NCBI RefSeq assembly: GCF_002929805.1
Contig: NZ_PJJM01000103.1
Span: forward strand, 124,001 to 188,000
Source of the DNA: Cryobacterium sp. Y50
Lineage (GTDB): Bacteria > Actinomycetota > Actinomycetes > Actinomycetales > Microbacteriaceae
DNA: 64,000 nt
Reading direction: 5' to 3'
Part shown: positions 18,112 to 28,693 of the stretch, piece after piece
How the letters are laid out: each line of letters begins with the position of its first letter
How positions within the stretch are numbered: the stretch's first letter is position 1
Position numbers and translations under genes: made by a program
The notes under the pieces: model-generated
Databases searched by the model: none
What the model saw: only the letters and a program-made list of their open reading frames with translations
What the model was told of the DNA's origin: nothing

Positions 18112-19335
18112 TTATTTCGACACGGCGGCGGGAACGTCCGCGGTGGCAGCGACGGTTCCATCGGCCAGGGTGAGCAACAGCTTGGTGCCGGCCGGGGCGT
18201 CCTCGGCTCGGCGCAGCACGTGGCCGTCGGGCGTCTGGGCGATCGCATAGCCGCGATCCAGGGTGCCCTGTGGCGAGAGTGCGCGCAGCTGGGAGCGCAG
18301 TTCCACCACCGTGGCTCCGGCGCGCTCCAGAATGCGCATGGTCAGTTCGGCGCCGCGGGCGACGTACCGGGTCAGGTCTTCACTGCGGGAATCGATGATC
18401 CAGCCTGAGTCGACGAGCACCGGGCGGCTGCGCAGCTGCACGATCCGATCGATTTCCGACGAGAGGATGCCGGTGAGCCGGCTACTGAGACGGGCCCTGG
18501 CCTGCTGCACCCGGTCCAGTTCGTCGCTGACGTCGGGGACGACGCGTTTGGCGGCGTCCGTCGGAGTGGAGGCCCGCAGGTCGGCGACATCGTCGAGCAG
18601 CGGCCGGTCGGCCTCGTGCCCGATAGCGCTGACCAGCGGCGTCACGCAGGCTGCGGCAGCGCGCACGAGAATCTCGTCGCTGAAAGTGAGCAGGTTTTGA
18701 AAGTCACCGCCGCCGCGGGCGACGATGATAACATCCACCTCCGGGTCGGCGTCGAGGCGTTGGATGGCGCTCGTGACCTCGCCGACGGCACGGTCTCCCT
18801 GCACGGCGGCGTGCGCGACCCGAAAATTCACCGCCGGCCAGCGCAGTTGCGCGTTGCGAATGACGTCTTTCTCGGCGTCGGAGTCTTTACCGGTCACGAG
18901 GCCGATGCAGTGCGGCAGAAACGGCAGGCGCTTCTTGAGGGACGCATCGAAGAGTCCCTCGCTCGCGAGCTGCTTGCGCAGTCGTTCGAGTCGTTCGAGC
19001 AGGTCTCCGAGCCCGACGTGACGCATCTCGAAGGCCTGCATAGTGAGGGTGCCGCCCTTGACCCAGAAGTTGGGCTTGACCAGCGCGACAACGCGGTCGC
19101 CGGCCTTGAAATCGGCGGTCAGTTTGGCGCGTACCGACGACCAGATGGTAAAGCTCACGGTGGCGTCTTCGGTGAGATCCTTGAGCTTGCCGTAGACGTT
19201 GCCGCCGCTCGCCCCCCACTGGGTGATCTCGCCCTCGACCCAGACCATACCCAGGCGCTCGATATAACCACGAATTTTGCCCGAGAGCAGGGCGACCGGC
19301 CACGGCGTTTCGACGGTGGCGGGGGTATCCGTCAT
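18112..19335 (-). CDS. xseA: Exodeoxyribonuclease VII large subunit
   Basis: A 407-residue protein: N-terminal OB-fold (about 15-110, including VEGEITQW and VSFTIW), a catalytic region with GLVTGKDSDAEKDVI near 150, DVIIVARGGGDFQNL near 205 and GHEADRPLLDDVADLRASTPTDAA near 250, and a C-terminal coiled-coil and segment that bind XseB. Degrades single-stranded DNA to oligonucleotides in repair. First gene of the xseA-xseB-DUF4245-carbonic anhydrase run and divergent from ispH. Confidence 0.94.
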   Translation of the reverse strand: MTDTPATVETPWPVALLSGKIRGYIERLGMVWVEGEITQWGASGGNVYGKLKDLTEDATVSFTIWSSVRAKLTADFKAGDRVVALVKPNFWVKGGTLTMQAFEMRHVGLGDLLERLERLRKQLASEGLFDASLKKRLPFLPHCIGLVTGKDSDAEKDVIRNAQLRWPAVNFRVAHAAVQGDRAVGEVTSAIQRLDADPEVDVIIVARGGGDFQNLLTFSDEILVRAAAACVTPLVSAIGHEADRPLLDDVADLRASTPTDAAKRVVPDVSDELDRVQQARARLSSRLTGILSSEIDRIVQLRSRPVLVDSGWIIDSRSEDLTRYVARGAELTMRILERAGATVVELRSQLRALSPQGTLDRGYAIAQTPDGHVLRRAEDAPAGTKLLLTLADGTVAATADVPAAVSK

Positions 19336-19419
19336 GCGGCTGTCCTTGGCGTTGCGCTGGCGTGGGGCACAGGCTGGTCCTCCCAGAGTTCTTCATTCGT
19401 GCGTGCGTAGACTGAGGCG

Positions 19420-20508
19420 GTGAATACAGCGCAAACCAAGAGCACTCCGCCCGTTATCGGCTTGGGCATGCCGCGCATTCCAAGCATCCGCAACAGGCTC
19501 AAGGATACCCCGGTGGTCGGACACAAACGGGTGCTGCTCGCCGCCCCCCGCGGCTACTGCGCCGGAGTCGACCGTGCAGTCATCGCCGTCGAGAAGGCGC
19601 TCGAGCACTACGGCGCCCCGGTATATGTGCGCAAGCAGATCGTGCACAACATTCACGTGGTCTCCGAGCTCGAAAGTCTTGGTGCCATCTTTGTCGACGA
19701 GGTCGACGAGGTTCCGCGCGGCGCGCACATTGTATTCAGCGCGCATGGCGTCTCTCCGGCCGTCGTCAACGCCGCCGCCGCCCGCGGCCTGCAGGCCATC
19801 GATGCCACCTGCCCGCTCGTGACCAAGGTGCACCGCGAAGCCGTGCGCTTCGCTCGTGACGACTTTCAGATTCTGCTGATCGGCCACGAAGGCCATGAAG
19901 AGGTTGAGGGCACTGCCGGTGAAGCGCCCGAGCACACGACGCTCGTCGGCAGCCCGGATGCTGCCGACACGGTCATCGTGCGTGATCCAGACAAGGTGGT
20001 CTGGCTGTCGCAGACCACACTGAGCGTCGACGAGACCATGGAAACCGTGCGCCGGCTGCGGGCACGGTTTCCCAACCTGCAGGATCCGCCGAGCGACGAC
20101 ATTTGCTACGCCACTCAGAACCGTCAGGTCGCCATCAAGAAGGTCGCCCGCGACTCCGACCTGGTGATCGTGGTCGGCTCAGCCAATTCGTCCAACTCCG
20201 TGCGCCTCGTCGAGGTAGCGCTGGAATACGGCGCGAAGGCCGCCTATCGCGTGGACTTCGCGAGTGAGGTCAAACAGGAGTGGCTCGACAACGCGACGAC
20301 CGTCGGTGTGACGAGCGGGGCATCCGTCCCTGAAGAACTCGTCGAAGAACTGCTCGCTGCCCTCGCCGACGCCGGCTACAACGACGTTGAGCAGGTCAAG
20401 ACCGCCGAAGAAGACCTGGTCTTCTCACTGCCCAAGGAATTGCGCACCAACGTCTCCGGAGAAACGGATACCCGTGCCTTCGGTGGTCGCGCCGCCCCTG
20501 CCGAGTAG
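19420..20508 (+). CDS. ispH: 4-hydroxy-3-methylbut-2-enyl diphosphate reductase
   Basis: A 362-residue IspH/LytB, the last step of the MEP isoprenoid pathway, giving IPP and DMAPP with a [4Fe-4S] cluster. The cluster cysteines are in [10 protein letters not shown] (C47), [11 protein letters not shown] and [23 protein letters not shown] is the substrate loop. The start is GTG; ATG 19468 is an alternative that removes a variable N-terminus. Divergent from xseA with an 84-base gap. Confidence 0.94.
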   Translation: MNTAQTKSTPPVIGLGMPRIPSIRNRLKDTPVVGHKRVLLAAPRGYCAGVDRAVIAVEKALEHYGAPVYVRKQIVHNIHVVSELESLGAIFVDEVDEVPRGAHIVFSAHGVSPAVVNAAAARGLQAIDATCPLVTKVHREAVRFARDDFQILLIGHEGHEEVEGTAGEAPEHTTLVGSPDAADTVIVRDPDKVVWLSQTTLSVDETMETVRRLRARFPNLQDPPSDDICYATQNRQVAIKKVARDSDLVIVVGSANSSNSVRLVEVALEYGAKAAYRVDFASEVKQEWLDNATTVGVTSGASVPEELVEELLAALADAGYNDVEQVKTAEEDLVFSLPKELRTNVSGETDTRAFGGRAAPAE

Positions 20509-20536
20509 ACGGCCGGGGCGGTTCAGCGGCTGAAAG

Positions 20537-21151
20537 CTACTGGCGGCTGAGAAACTCGATCAGGGTCGGGTCATTCAACATCGCGGCGAGCATGAAGGCG
20601 AACATCGTCACGGTCGACACGGCGCCAGCAATCAGCGGTACGTAGAACGCTCGGCGTCGCCGCAGCAGCAGACGCACCGACACCGCGGCAGTGGCGAGCC
20701 AGATAAACACCACCGCAATGGCCCCGACCGAGGTCAACGGGCCGATGCTGACCCCCGGAGTGTAGGTGCCCAGGCCCTGCTGCGTGTAGATCAGCTGCAT
20801 GGCATCGGGGAGTGCGCCGAGCGAGAACGCGCCATACAAGGTAGACAGGAGCCCGACGGCCAGCAGCCCGATGGTCAGCGGTCGGTCCCAGCGGGGTACG
20901 GTGCGCTGGGCTGGCTGGTGCGGCTGCCCCGTCTGGAACGGCTGTCCCGGCTGGAACGGCACTGCGGGAACGGCTGGTGGCTGTGCGGTCGGTGGCACGC
21001 CGGCGCCCGCACCAGCGATGGGGGCTGGAGCGTCAACCCGGTCCTGGTCCTGCGGAGGTTTCCAGGTCCAGCCCTCAGGGGCGAGTTCGCCGTACTGGGG
21101 GCGGGGACGAGGGTCTGGCGGGGGTGGAACGGAGTTCGGGTTCTCTGTCAT
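20537..21151 (-). CDS. Proline-rich multi-pass membrane protein (DUF6264-like)
   Basis: A 204-residue protein with a Pro/Gln-rich N-terminal half (about 1-95, containing PGQP repeats) and a C-terminal half with three or four hydrophobic helices (about 100-200), separated by a basic RRRR patch. The layout recalls DUF6264 proteins of Microbacteriaceae, an attribution from memory. ATG 21151 is preferred; ATG 21169 lies six codons upstream. It follows fba closely on the same strand and may be read through from it. The function is unknown. Confidence 0.6.
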   Translation of the reverse strand: MTENPNSVPPPPDPRPRPQYGELAPEGWTWKPPQDQDRVDAPAPIAGAGAGVPPTAQPPAVPAVPFQPGQPFQTGQPHQPAQRTVPRWDRPLTIGLLAVGLLSTLYGAFSLGALPDAMQLIYTQQGLGTYTPGVSIGPLTSVGAIAVVFIWLATAAVSVRLLLRRRRAFYVPLIAGAVSTVTMFAFMLAAMLNDPTLIEFLSRQ

Positions 21152-21173
21152 TGCTGTAACTGCCGTCATTGCC

Positions 21174-22199
<1,026 letters not shown>

Positions 22200-22352
22200 T
22201 GCGTCTCCTCGAAAGTGTGCGGGGGTGTGAACCGAGTCTAGCCACGCCCGACCCCGGCGTTCGGTCGCGATAAGGTGACTCGGGCGGACATTCCGCGCGA
22301 CCCGCCGCGCATCCGCCGTAATCGAAGTCGAACTTACGTCCGGGAGGACCTT

Positions 22353-23339
22353 TTGAACAGCACTGAGACCCCCACTCTGTTTCAACACCCCGACCGTAAT
22401 CTCGCTATGGAGCTCGTGCGCGCCACCGAAGCTGCAGCCATCCGCGCCGTACCGTTCATCGGCCGCGGCGACAAGAATGCCGCTGACAAGGCCGCCGTCG
22501 ACGCCATGCGCGCGTTCCTCGGCACTGTCAACTTCGATGGGCTCATCGTCATTGGCGAGGGCGAAAAAGATAAGGCCCCCATGCTTTTCAACGGTGAGCA
22601 CGTCGGAAACGGCCGTGGCCCCGCCTGCGACATTGCCGTGGACCCGATCGACGGAACCAGCCTCACCGCAGCCGGCCGCCAGAACGCCGTCTCCGTCATC
22701 GCCGTCTCCGACCGCGGCACTATGCTCGACGCCTCGTCGATTTTCTACATGGACAAAATCGTTACCGGTGGCGCCGGCCGTGGCGTGGTCAATCTCGACC
22801 AGACGATTGGCGACAACCTTCGTGAACTTGCCAAAGCACTGAAGAAGCCAGTGGGAGAACTGACGGTGGCCGTGCTTGACCGTCCGCGCCACGCCGGCCT
22901 GATTGACGCCATCCGCACTGCCGGTGCCGGCACACGACTCATGCTCGATGGCGACGTTGCCGGTGGCATCAATGCGGCCCGCTACGAGACCCGCATCGAT
23001 ATGTGCGTCGGAATCGGCGGCAGCCCGGAGGGCATCACGACGGCGTGCGCACTCAAAGCCCTTGACGGCTATATGCAGGGCCGGCTCGCCCCGAAGGATG
23101 ACGCCGAACGCGCCAAGGGTATAGCTGCCGGACTCGACATCGACAAGCTGCTTGAGATCGACGACATGGTCAGCGGCGATAACACTTTCTTCGTGGCGAC
23201 CGGCGTGACCGATGGTGGACTCGTCGACGGAGTGCGCCGCAAGGGCCCGATGATTCGCACCGAAAGCATCGTGCTGCGGTCGCGTTCGGGTACGGCTCGT
23301 CGCGTCATCGCGGAGCACCTCGCGGCGAAGTGGCTGTAG
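22353..23339 (+). CDS. glpX: Fructose-1,6-bisphosphatase, class II
   Basis: A 328-residue GlpX-type phosphatase, the usual gluconeogenic FBPase of Actinobacteria. The metal and phosphate motif DPIDGTSLTAAG and IGEGEKDKAPM are present, as is GIGGSPEGI. The TTG start at 22353 is chosen because a strong ribosome site gggagga (22342-22348) lies 4-5 bases upstream; the open frame further back is unsupported. Divergent with fba over 153 bases, where shared regulation by carbon source is plausible. Confidence 0.94.
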   Translation: MNSTETPTLFQHPDRNLAMELVRATEAAAIRAVPFIGRGDKNAADKAAVDAMRAFLGTVNFDGLIVIGEGEKDKAPMLFNGEHVGNGRGPACDIAVDPIDGTSLTAAGRQNAVSVIAVSDRGTMLDASSIFYMDKIVTGGAGRGVVNLDQTIGDNLRELAKALKKPVGELTVAVLDRPRHAGLIDAIRTAGAGTRLMLDGDVAGGINAARYETRIDMCVGIGGSPEGITTACALKALDGYMQGRLAPKDDAERAKGIAAGLDIDKLLEIDDMVSGDNTFFVATGVTDGGLVDGVRRKGPMIRTESIVLRSRSGTARRVIAEHLAAKWL

Positions 23340-23461
23340 TCACCTCGCACTAGGGCGTCACACGATTGCACGTCTCGGGTCTGTTCGATCAGGCTCGAGG
23401 CGCACTTCTTTCTGTGCCGTCCGTAGGTCACTACACGCGCAGGTCGGATTCGCAAAGTGAC

Positions 23462-24859
23462 TTATTTTGACAAGCGAACTTTGATAACGCTGTGCTGCGC
23501 CTCGTTTAGTTCGGAACCGTCCAAGTCAACTGGAAGATCCAGCGTGTCGAGTTCTTCGGCCGGCGCCTCCAACTCGGGCGCGGTCAGTTTGCGCGGTGAA
23601 TCATGAATGATGGCCGGTTCGGTGAGCAGCCCGATCTTGGTCTGGTCGATCCCCGGAAACTGTCGCGCGGTCACGAGCACCCGCGACTCGAGCGAGTTGG
23701 CGAACTTGTTATAGCTGTCCACCGTGCGTTCGAGTGCCTTGCGCAGCGACTCGGCATGGCCAGACAGCGCACCGAGGCGCTGATACAGGGCGTTGCCGAG
23801 GTCGAACAGTTTCTGGGCCTCGTCGGTGACCGCTTGCTGTTGCCAAGTGAAGGCCACAGTCTTGAGCACGGCCCACAGGTTCACCGGTGACGCTAGGGCG
23901 ACCCGTTTGCTAAACGAGTAGTCGAGGATCGACGGGTCTGCCTCGAGCGCTGCCGACAGCAGGGATTCGCTCGGTATAAAGGCGATCACGAACTCGGGGC
24001 TGGCATCGAAGCCTTCCCAATAGGTCTTTTTAGCGAGGGCGTCGATGTGGGCGCGCACGGCCTTGACATGCTTGTCGATCAGCACCTTACGGCGGGCGCC
24101 CTCCTCGCCGGTGGCAGTGAAGGGTATGGTGCTCGCCTCTATGTAGTGCTCGAGCGGAACCTTGGCGTCGATGGCGATCGATTTGTTGCCGGGCAGGCGA
24201 ACGACCATGTCCGGTCGGCCGAGCCCGGCATCCGTCGTGATATTGGTCTGCGTGTTGAAATCGACATACTGGGCGAGTCCGGCCGCTTCGACCACGCGTC
24301 GCAGCTGCGTCTCGCCCCAGACACCGCGGGTGCTGTTGGAACGTAGTGCACTCGCGAGCGATTCGGTGGTCACCCGCAGCTGCTGGTCAGAGATCTGGGC
24401 CTGCTTAAGCTGCTCCGATAGCGATCCATATTGTTCGCTGCGCTGCGCTTCAAGCTCGGTGACCTTCTCCTGCATGGTGCGCAGGGTCTCGCGCACCGGG
24501 CTGAGGGCCTCGATTACGAGGTGTTCGCGTTTCTCCCGTTCGGACTGCAACTGCTGGTCAGACCGTTGCCGTTCCGTGGCCTCGCGCGTCGTCGCCCGGT
24601 CATGGTCGATCTGCGCGCTGAGCCCGTCTACGGTCGCGAGGGCGGCAGACAGCTCGCTCTGTAGCGCCGCGCGAACGGTCGCCTCGCGGGTTCGAGCCTC
24701 GGCGAGTGCTGCCTGGTGGCGGGCCTCGAGCACAGCGGAGTCGACCGAGCCGTCACCCTCCCCGGTGGTGCGGCGGCGTTGCAACAGCACCATGGTCAGC
24801 AGTACGCCCAACGCGACGCCGATGACGAGACCGATGATCAAACTCAGCAGTGGTTCCAT
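23462..24859 (-). CDS. rmuC: DNA recombination protein RmuC
   Basis: A 465-residue protein: an N-terminal membrane anchor (about 4-26), a long coiled coil (about 45-190) and the RmuC nuclease-like domain (about 200-400) with RGVWGETQLRRVVEAAGL, PDMVVRLPGNKSIAIDAKVPL and FIPSESLLSAAL. RmuC limits rearrangements at inverted repeats in E. coli. It stands alone, convergent with glpX. Confidence 0.93.
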   Translation of the reverse strand: MEPLLSLIIGLVIGVALGVLLTMVLLQRRRTTGEGDGSVDSAVLEARHQAALAEARTREATVRAALQSELSAALATVDGLSAQIDHDRATTREATERQRSDQQLQSEREKREHLVIEALSPVRETLRTMQEKVTELEAQRSEQYGSLSEQLKQAQISDQQLRVTTESLASALRSNSTRGVWGETQLRRVVEAAGLAQYVDFNTQTNITTDAGLGRPDMVVRLPGNKSIAIDAKVPLEHYIEASTIPFTATGEEGARRKVLIDKHVKAVRAHIDALAKKTYWEGFDASPEFVIAFIPSESLLSAALEADPSILDYSFSKRVALASPVNLWAVLKTVAFTWQQQAVTDEAQKLFDLGNALYQRLGALSGHAESLRKALERTVDSYNKFANSLESRVLVTARQFPGIDQTKIGLLTEPAIIHDSPRKLTAPELEAPAEELDTLDLPVDLDGSELNEAQHSVIKVRLSK

Positions 24860-24923
24860 GCTTGAAGTCTGACAGCGACCACCGACATTAACGGAATGAG
24901 ACTCGGATCAGGCCAAATACACT

Positions 24924-25538
24924 CTAGTTGAGCGCCATCGGCCCATGGGTCGAGGCGTGTTCCCGGGTAGCCACCGGTCCGATCACGCCGACCTTGACCC
25001 GGGTGACGTGGGCGAGCTGCTCAAGCGTGTCGACCTCGTGACGCTTCGCGGCGTGGATCATGATGGCCGCGCAGGCTTCAGCGTCTGCGAGCGCATTGTG
25101 GTGCGAGAAGTTTTCGAAGCCGGCCGCCATGGCTGCGACCGGCAGCCGATAGGACTCGAGGTGGTAGGTGCGTCGGGCTACCTGCAGGCTGCAGACGTAG
25201 CGAAAATCTGGTACAGGCTGCCCGGTCACGGTCGACGCCGTTTTGATCACGCCGAGGTCGAAACCGGCGTTGTGGGCAACGAGATAGTCGTCACCGACGA
25301 AGGCGATCAGCTGTGAAAGCTGCTCGGCCCAACTGGCCGCGCCCACGACATCCGCTGCGGTAATTCCGTGAATACGGGTGTTCCACTCAGAGAAGGCATC
25401 GTGGCCGGGAGGCGGCTGAATGAGCCAGTAGGCCGAATCGACGACGATTCCGTCACGCACTTTCACCATCCCGACGGAGCACGCCGAGGCAGCCGAGGAG
25501 TTAGCGGTTTCAAAATCGATCGCGGTGAAATTCAGCAC
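24924..25538 (-). CDS. DnaQ-like 3'-5' exonuclease (DEDDh)
   Basis: A 204-residue exonuclease. The acidic motifs are FTAIDFETAN (D8, E10), LVAHNAGFDLGV near 88 and HHNALADAEACA near 146, the H-x4-D of the DEDDh class. Family members act as proofreading subunits or stand-alone nucleases; this one has no polymerase partner nearby. It is divergent from ychF with a 76-base gap. Confidence 0.88.
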   Translation of the reverse strand: MLNFTAIDFETANSSAASACSVGMVKVRDGIVVDSAYWLIQPPPGHDAFSEWNTRIHGITAADVVGAASWAEQLSQLIAFVGDDYLVAHNAGFDLGVIKTASTVTGQPVPDFRYVCSLQVARRTYHLESYRLPVAAMAAGFENFSHHNALADAEACAAIMIHAAKRHEVDTLEQLAHVTRVKVGVIGPVATREHASTHGPMALN

Positions 25539-25614
25539 ACCTTATGGTCTCATGGGCCACCGACACGAGCCGCCGACGAGGGATGCAGCGACGTGGCCGG
25601 TAGAATGGTCTCTC

Positions 25615-26688
25615 GTGGCTCTTACTATTGCAATCGTCGGACTTCCCAATGTGGGCAAGTCAACCCTGTTCAACGCCCTGACCAAGAACAACGTGCTCGC
25701 CGCGAACTACCCGTTCGCGACCATTGAGCCCAACGTGGGAATCGTGAACCTTCCTGATTCGCGCCTGGCCGATCTGGCAACGATCTATGGAAGCAAGACC
25801 CTGCTTCCGGCTCCGGTGTCATTCGTCGACATCGCCGGCATTGTGCGTGGCGCGAGCGAGGGCGAGGGCCTTGGCAACAAATTCCTTGCCAACATTCGCG
25901 AAGCGGATGCCATCGCCCAGGTTATCCGCGGATTCGCCGACCCCGACGTGGTGCACGTCGACGGCAAGGTCAACCCGGCTGGCGACATGGAAACGATCAA
26001 CACGGAGCTGATCCTCGCCGACCTGCAGACCCTCGAGAAGGCCGTGCTTCGCTTCGAGAAAGAGGTCAAGGGCCGCAAGATGGCGCCGCTCGTTCTGGAG
26101 ACCGCGCTCAAGGCGCAGGCGATTCTTGACTCCGGTCAGCCGCTGTCCTCGGCCACGCTCGACATCGAGCCGATCCGTGAACTCGGCCTGCTCACCGCGA
26201 AGCCGTTCATCTACGTTTTCAACGTCGATGAGGCCGTGCTGCAGGACCAGTCCAAGCTCGACACCCTCGCCGCGCTGGTCGCCCCTGCGAACGCCGTGTT
26301 CCTCGACGCCAAGCTCGAGAGTGAACTGAGCGAGCTCGACGCTGAAGACGCCGCAGAGATGCTCGCCTCGACCGGCCAGGCCGAGAGCGGACTCGACCAG
26401 CTCGCCCGCATCGGCTTTGACACGCTTGGCCTGCAGACCTACCTCACGGCGGGTCCGAAAGAGTGCCGCGCCTGGACCATCCACAAGGGCTGGACCGCGC
26501 CGCAGGCCGCCGGAGTCATCCACACCGACTTCCAGAAGGGCTTCATCAAGGCGGAGATCTTCTCCTTCGAAGACCTCATGGCCGCCGGCTCGATCGCCGA
26601 GGCCCGTTCAAAGGGCAAGGCGCGCATCGAGGGCAAGGAATACGTCATGCAAGACGGAGACGTGGTCGAATTTAGGTTTAACGTCTAA
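25615..26688 (+). CDS. ychF: Redox-regulated ATPase YchF (Obg family)
   Basis: A 357-residue P-loop protein: G1 [10 protein letters not shown]3 DIAG, a helical insert and the C-terminal TGS domain ending VVEFRFNV. YchF prefers ATP and acts at ribosomes and in oxidative-stress control. The start is GTG 25615. The last nine codons are odd: gtggtcgaatttaggtttaacgtctaa uses AGG, TTT and TAA, unlike the GC-rich body, while a typical GC-rich version of the same codons lies 1.3 kb downstream. The 3' end therefore looks replaced. Confidence 0.94.
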   Translation: MALTIAIVGLPNVGKSTLFNALTKNNVLAANYPFATIEPNVGIVNLPDSRLADLATIYGSKTLLPAPVSFVDIAGIVRGASEGEGLGNKFLANIREADAIAQVIRGFADPDVVHVDGKVNPAGDMETINTELILADLQTLEKAVLRFEKEVKGRKMAPLVLETALKAQAILDSGQPLSSATLDIEPIRELGLLTAKPFIYVFNVDEAVLQDQSKLDTLAALVAPANAVFLDAKLESELSELDAEDAAEMLASTGQAESGLDQLARIGFDTLGLQTYLTAGPKECRAWTIHKGWTAPQAAGVIHTDFQKGFIKAEIFSFEDLMAAGSIAEARSKGKARIEGKEYVMQDGDVVEFRFNV

Positions 26689-26715
26689 TCAGGCCGGCCA
26701 AGGCCGCTTCTTGCA

Positions 26716-26770
26716 GGTCGAGTAGGTCCGCCAGAGCCTTTTCTGATGGTCGAGGAGGTCCGCGAGGGCC
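26716..26770. repeat. Imperfect direct repeat of 23 bases
   Basis: The 23 bases from 26716 and those from 26748 match at 20 positions (ggtcgagtaggtccgccag and ggtcgaggaggtccgcgag). On the minus strand both would encode ALADLLD. No gene is evident around them. Confidence 0.5.
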
Positions 26771-26782
26771 GTCTCGAGCGCG

Positions 26783-27103
26783 GTGTCCGTCGGTGTGCCG
26801 CCTCGCCGCATCAACGAGGTCGTGCACGGCCAGCGTCGAATCACCGCGAACACGGCTCTCCGCCTGGCCAGGTACTTCGGCACCTCGGCGCAATTCTGGT
26901 TGACGTTGCAGGACCGGCATGACCGCGATGTTGCCGAGGATCGCATGGCTGAGCAGATTGCGGCAATCACTCCGCGCCGCCCGCGGGACAAAGACCCTTC
27001 TTTCGAGGCACGGCGAACCTGGTGGGCGGAGAGCGGACTAGCATTCGGTTATGCTCACGGTCGACTCGCTCAGGAACCTCCTCGCAACGGGCCGTTCGGG
27101 TGA
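26783..27103 (+). pseudogene. HigA/VapI-type antitoxin, N-terminally truncated
   Basis: The frame encodes VPPRRINEVVHGQRRITANTA and LARYFGTSAQFWLTLQ, which is the recognition half of the HigA/VapI HTH domain, then an unusual tail. Intact HigA begins about 25-30 residues earlier with a PGEIL-like block and the first HTH helices; in the frame upstream of GTG 26783 no such sequence is found. No HigB toxin gene is next to it. It is probably the remnant of a toxin-antitoxin pair, though expression of a short form cannot be excluded. Confidence 0.6.
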
Positions 27104-27932
27104 CCTTGCGGCCCGACTCGCTTCCGTTGAGCCGTACGAGCGCCGCGCGGCGTGCAAGCCCCTGGTTGGTCAGGCCAAGGCCATCCTGTGCGCGAGTTCA
27201 GCATCGACGGTGACTTCGTGGCTTCGCGATCTGCGAGCAGACTATCCCGGGGGGTACGCGCAATTCGTTGACGCCTGGACAGGGCCATTGGAACTAGGGC
27301 ACTGGGATGCGGCGACCACCGTCCTGCTGGCCTCCAAAGTGCCCGCTCAGGCCGCGAAAGTCTGGCCGATACCAGAGGACCGTTCGTTTTCGCAGTGGGT
27401 GTACCCGGCCTTGTTCCCCAACGACCTCATCGCGTTCGTCGATCAATGGTCTTCGGATTTCGCAGCAAATCCCAAGAACTGGGACCGTAACCGGGGTCGG
27501 GCCGTGATGTATGAGTGGATTGAAGAAGGTCTCGTCGAGGCACCACATCATGATGGAGCTGTCTTGATGCTGATCAGCGGTTGGGCTGACAGGCCGGGGA
27601 AGCCGCTTTTGTACTGGCTGCTTGCGAGACCGAAAGTCACCAGGGTGCTCTTCGCTCGTCTCTTCACGACGCGTGGCGTCAAAGGTGCTTCTTTGAGGCA
27701 GAGCGACCGGAGTGATGTCAACGATCCACTTCGAACAGTGGTCGTGCCCGGGCTCGTGGAGGCTGGAGTGTGGAGTCGGAGCTTCGTCGTTCAAGGCGTC
27801 GAGTCAGCCTTGAGAAGTGATCTGCCCGCCTACCAGCGCCGCTGGTTCGTTCAGCTCGGTGCAGACCTGGGTCTGCCGGCGGCGGGGACGACCGCACTCG
27901 CTCGCTCACCCGGTTCAGGGGTTGTTCTGTAA
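27051..27932 (+). CDS. Hypothetical protein (weak likeness to DUF6493 N-terminal region)
   Basis: A 293-residue soluble protein, Trp- and Arg-rich, without transmembrane segments or a signal peptide. The start GDLAARLASVEPYERRA recalls the helical N-terminal region of DUF6493 proteins, but this is uncertain. Its ATG lies inside the end of the HigA-like frame in another reading frame. It lies between the true ychF 3' end and the first extra copy of that end, so it appears to be cargo of an inserted segment. The function is unknown. Confidence 0.55.
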   Translation: MLTVDSLRNLLATGRSGDLAARLASVEPYERRAACKPLVGQAKAILCASSASTVTSWLRDLRADYPGGYAQFVDAWTGPLELGHWDAATTVLLASKVPAQAAKVWPIPEDRSFSQWVYPALFPNDLIAFVDQWSSDFAANPKNWDRNRGRAVMYEWIEEGLVEAPHHDGAVLMLISGWADRPGKPLLYWLLARPKVTRVLFARLFTTRGVKGASLRQSDRSDVNDPLRTVVVPGLVEAGVWSRSFVVQGVESALRSDLPAYQRRWFVQLGADLGLPAAGTTALARSPGSGVVL

Positions 27933-27938
27933 CGTAAC

Positions 27939-27965
27939 GTGGTGGAGTTCCGCTTCAACGTTTAG
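27939..27965 (+). repeat. First displaced copy of the ychF 3' end
   Basis: The nine codons gtggtggagttccgcttcaa followed by cgtttag encode VVEFRFNV and stop, exactly the C-terminus of YchF, in the GC-rich codons expected for this genome. They are not attached to a gene. This looks like the original ychF end, pushed 1,277 bases downstream of the present one. Confidence 0.75.
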
Positions 27966-28018
27966 GCGCAAGCTCCTCGCGATCGTCATCACAGCAGCAT
28001 CAATTGAAGGAGACTATC

Positions 28019-28693
28019 GTGCCTGTCATTGCCATCATCGGAGCTGGACCGGGACTCGGCGCAGCAGTTGCGCGACGGTTCGGGCGCGAGGGCTTCTCAA
28101 TTGGCCTGATCGCCAGGAACCAGTCGAAACTGGACGCCATGGCTGCCGAGCTCACCGCTGCCGGGTTCACCGCAAGTGCTTACGTTGCGGATGTCCGCAC
28201 GCCGGCGTCGCTCGAAGCTGCCCTTGCGCGTGCCGCGGCAGAGCTCGGGCCTATCACCGCGCTGCAATATAGCCCGCTGCCGTCGCGTGACTACCTGAAG
28301 CCGGTGCTTGAGATGACGCCCGAGCTGGCGTTAGAGGCCCTGCAGTTCTCGGCCCTCGGGCTCATCCACGCGGTGCGTGCAGTGCTCCCGGCGATGCAGC
28401 AGGCAGGTAGCGGCAGCATCATCATGATCAATGGCGGAACCTCGGTGAAGGCTCGCGCCGACTTCGCTGGCACATCGGTCGCCTTCCCGGCCGAGAGCGC
28501 CTACGGCGAGATGCTCCACGATGCCCTCGCGGGTGAGGGTATCCGTGTCAACCAGCTGGTGATTCCCGGCGGCATTCCACAGCTTCAGCTTGCCAACGGC
28601 ATCGACGGGGTCGCCGATCGCATCTGGAACCTGCACGCCGTTGCCGGTCCGTTCCGAACCATGCTCATCCCGCTTGAAGACGGTCGGGAGTAA
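28019..28693 (+). CDS. Short-chain dehydrogenase/reductase-like protein
   Basis: A 224-residue Rossmann protein with the glycine-rich GAGPGLGAAVARRFG at residues 8-22, ARN at the end of strand beta-2 and a conserved VADV. The SDR catalytic pair YxxxK is not intact: the equivalent place reads SAYGEML, with Met where Lys should be. It may be a non-canonical or non-catalytic SDR. The GTG start is fixed by AAGGAGA (28005-28011). It lies between the two extra copies of the ychF end. Confidence 0.75.
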   Translation: MPVIAIIGAGPGLGAAVARRFGREGFSIGLIARNQSKLDAMAAELTAAGFTASAYVADVRTPASLEAALARAAAELGPITALQYSPLPSRDYLKPVLEMTPELALEALQFSALGLIHAVRAVLPAMQQAGSGSIIMINGGTSVKARADFAGTSVAFPAESAYGEMLHDALAGEGIRVNQLVIPGGIPQLQLANGIDGVADRIWNLHAVAGPFRTMLIPLEDGRE

